From contig ML679960.1 of the NCBI GenBank assembly GCA_007922225.1, positions 5,588,198-5,652,197 of the forward strand: a stretch of DNA of 64,000 nucleotides, in the 5' to 3' direction. The DNA is from Emydura subglobosa. Taxonomy: Eukaryota; Chordata; Testudines; Chelidae. The notes beneath the pieces are model-generated. The model did no database searches. It saw nothing but the letters and a program-made list of their open reading frames with translations, and was not told the DNA's origin. Made by a program: the position numbers and the translations under genes. Below are positions 62,290 to 64,000 of the stretch, piece after piece (positions within the stretch are counted from its first letter, which is position 1; each line of letters starts with the position of its first letter).

Positions 62290-64000
62290 CACCCAGCCTG
62301 AGAGTTCTACAAGTTTGTTGACTATTTTGTAACGTTTTGGTCATTATAAAGGTATTATATCCTGTCAATGTCTTGATTTTTTAATTCTAATGGACCAATG
62401 TGATTGCAAACATTTTATAATTAAGCCAAATAACTTTAAAGCTTTATTTTTCTGGCCTTTTTCATTGCAAAATCATGAATTAGCTCCCCAAAGTCAATTT
62501 CTCTTGCAAGTTTATGCTCAATAGACAAGATACCTAGGTGGCTTAACCATTCTTGCCCCATTGTAGAATGCCTGCAGTTCTTGCTTAACCTTCTTTCTGC
62601 TTCTGCCACAGTCACTAGTAGTGTGCAAAAAATCCATAGCGCTATGCACACTTCACTGAAAATTAGTTGCAGTTGTTTTTTGTAAATCTCATTTAATAAG
62701 ATAAGTGGGGGTAGTTCATATTCTTTTCCAAAAGTAGACTTGAAGATTTTTTTCAGGTGCAACATTTTACAAGGAAAATTTTCAGAAAGATCTGTAGGAT
62801 ATTTGTGAAGTAGACATTTAGAAGCTTCTTCCAGTTCCCCAGGCCCTAGTGTCACATACTTTAGGACTGAACTGAATATCAAACAAATATTATTGGTTGC
62901 TTTGAATCTATGTTGTAATTCACAGATGACATTGTCCAAAGTTGCATCAAAAACATTCCTTCTGAATAAAGACGCTGGTTCATTTTCAGAGATTGTAGAA
63001 CATGATTCCTCAGGCTCAGATGTCTCATCATGAAATTTTTCCATTTCATTCCTCTCCTTTGGCAATTGTGCCAAAATTCCCACGCCTTCCGCTGCAAGAT
63101 GTGCTTTCTGTAGAATTTTGGGCCACTGATCTCTAAGTTGTTTTATTTCTTCAATAATATCAGCAGTAAGAGCTCTCTCTGATTCAAGAGAGATTCCTCT
63201 GGCTGGTAAAATCTTGTTTCTGTCCTCAATACTTGAAAGAACTTTGTACCAGAAGCTAGCCATCAGAAGGCATAAAAATGAGCTGAAGTACCTTTTCAGG
63301 GCTTGTACTTGTGATTGAGTTTCATGTGTCAAATTTAATTCAAAATCACATTCCAGTGCTTTCAGAATACCTGGAAGATGCTCTGTGAGTGGACGGACAT
63401 CATCAGCACATGCACTCCAGCGTGTGTCTGACTGAGAGTGCAGTGAGCAGTGTATCCTATCTGTTATAATCTTCCACCTCACTGAGCTAGCACTGAAAAA
63501 CACAAAAAGTTGCTGAACACAACCAAAAAATGTTAATGTTTCAGTAACAGCTGCAGCAGCAATAACCCCTACTCATTCTGACTCTCCCATGAGAGATAAT
63601 GAGCCTGTACTTTCATTGTTCTGCCCTCTGTTTGCTTCTGTTTGACTTTAGCCACATGGTCACGAGTGATGCTGTCACAATGAGCTATAATCTCAAGAGT
63701 TCCAAGAAAGTTACCATTGTGTGGGTCACCTATCAGATTATTATCTCCTTGGAATTCTAAACCTCATGAAGCAAGAAATAAGGTAACATCCAACAATCTT
63801 TCCAATATTTCTTTCCACCCTGTAGATTCTCTTAATATTTGTTTTTGAATCTCACTGTCTACTCCATGTCCACCTGACTGTGACTGCTGTAATTGCTTCC
63901 AATGGCAGTAGCAAGTTTTATGTTCAGGAAGTTTAGCATATAGTTTACGTCATTTTTTCACAATTGGTGAATATCCTTCATTTTTTGCCATATTCAGGAA
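62290..64000 (-). pseudogene. hAT transposase relic, ZMYM1-like (DUF4371 + dimerisation)
   Basis: Read leftward from the window edge, the frame gives KLYAKLPEHKTCYCHW, then WKEILERLLDVTLFLAS, a TGA stop (63764-63766), and GDPHNGNFLGTLEIIAH. This is the DUF4371 beginning of ZMYM1-like hAT proteins. Other in-frame stops lie at 63950-63952 and 63569-63571. About 150-200 residues expected next, holding the first catalytic acids, are missing. The frame then resumes and stays open to 62436: TETLTFFGCVQQLFVFFSAS, SDTRWSACADDVRPL, a long helical part, and the hAT dimerisation end TVAEAERRLSK...HLGILSIEHKLAREID. The normal spacing after RRLSK is a few residues short. A 3' segment (62290-62375) matches the element at 39.3 kb. 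It continues beyond 64000. It is not a functional gene. Confidence 0.8.

Noticed and set aside
62018..62368. 116-codon minus frame beside the hAT relic
   Set aside because: It covers the shared 3' non-coding segment of the hAT family and AT-rich flank. It has no conserved residues that I recognise.
1..64000. CRISPR arrays, operons, tRNA or rRNA genes
   Set aside because: I saw no regularly spaced identical repeats, no clustered directional genes, and no clover-leaf or rRNA sequence. The window is vertebrate-like and mostly non-coding.

Overview
This window looks like a stretch of vertebrate nuclear genome, most probably from a turtle (Testudines). It is AT-rich, intron/intergene-like DNA with no bacterial-style operons. 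It carries several degenerate 5'-truncated CR1 LINEs, including the types whose 3' ends read as 'catagaatcatagaa' or 'aacataagaatgg' on the plus strand. It also holds a Tx1-type L1 LINE, an R2-clade LINE, LTR elements with the 'ggctggga...gcgggcggg' core, and hAT and Harbinger-like MITEs. I recognise this mix from turtle genomes. That assignment rests on memory of repeat families, not on a search. I found no convincing host protein-coding exon, tRNA, rRNA or CRISPR array. Apart from transposon-derived frames, the open frames I examined look like chance or antisense frames.

Layout. 1-12 kb: a LINE C-terminal scrap (0.5-0.7 kb), a CR1 fragment (2.9-3.8 kb) and short palindromic repeats. 12-16 kb: a Harbinger-like MITE with TAA duplications and a hAT MITE with a near-perfect 8-bp duplication. 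20-28 kb: three CR1 fragments, two minus and one plus. 28.8-31.3 kb: a second Harbinger-like copy, a second hAT MITE with target duplication, and a degenerate minisatellite. 38.6-39.6 kb: a complete but internally deleted hAT element. 41-43 kb: a palindromic MITE, a CR1 scrap and a third Harbinger-like copy. 43.2-46.1 kb: a decayed R2-clade retrotransposon outside any rDNA. 47.2-50.3 kb: a GC-rich block with two head-to-tail Tx1 LINE copies next to an LTR. 52.0-53.0 kb: a solo LTR. 54.9-56.7 kb: a long CR1 relic. 59.7-60.6 kb: a CR1 scrap and a MITE. 62.3-64.0 kb: a large relic of a ZMYM1-like hAT transposase that runs off the window edge.

The most interesting points are four. (1) The R2-clade relic keeps recognisable zinc fingers, a Myb-like motif, RT and endonuclease, but its RT active-site Asp pair has become Asn-Asn. 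(2) The hAT element at 38.6 kb joins an N-terminal transposase segment directly to a 3' segment that recurs, about 95% identical, beside the large relic at 62 kb. (3) Two Tx1 copies lie head-to-tail and share an identical 5' breakpoint. (4) An unexplained island, open on both strands, lies just upstream of the R2 zinc fingers. Nothing here works as a pathway. It is a layered transposon graveyard.
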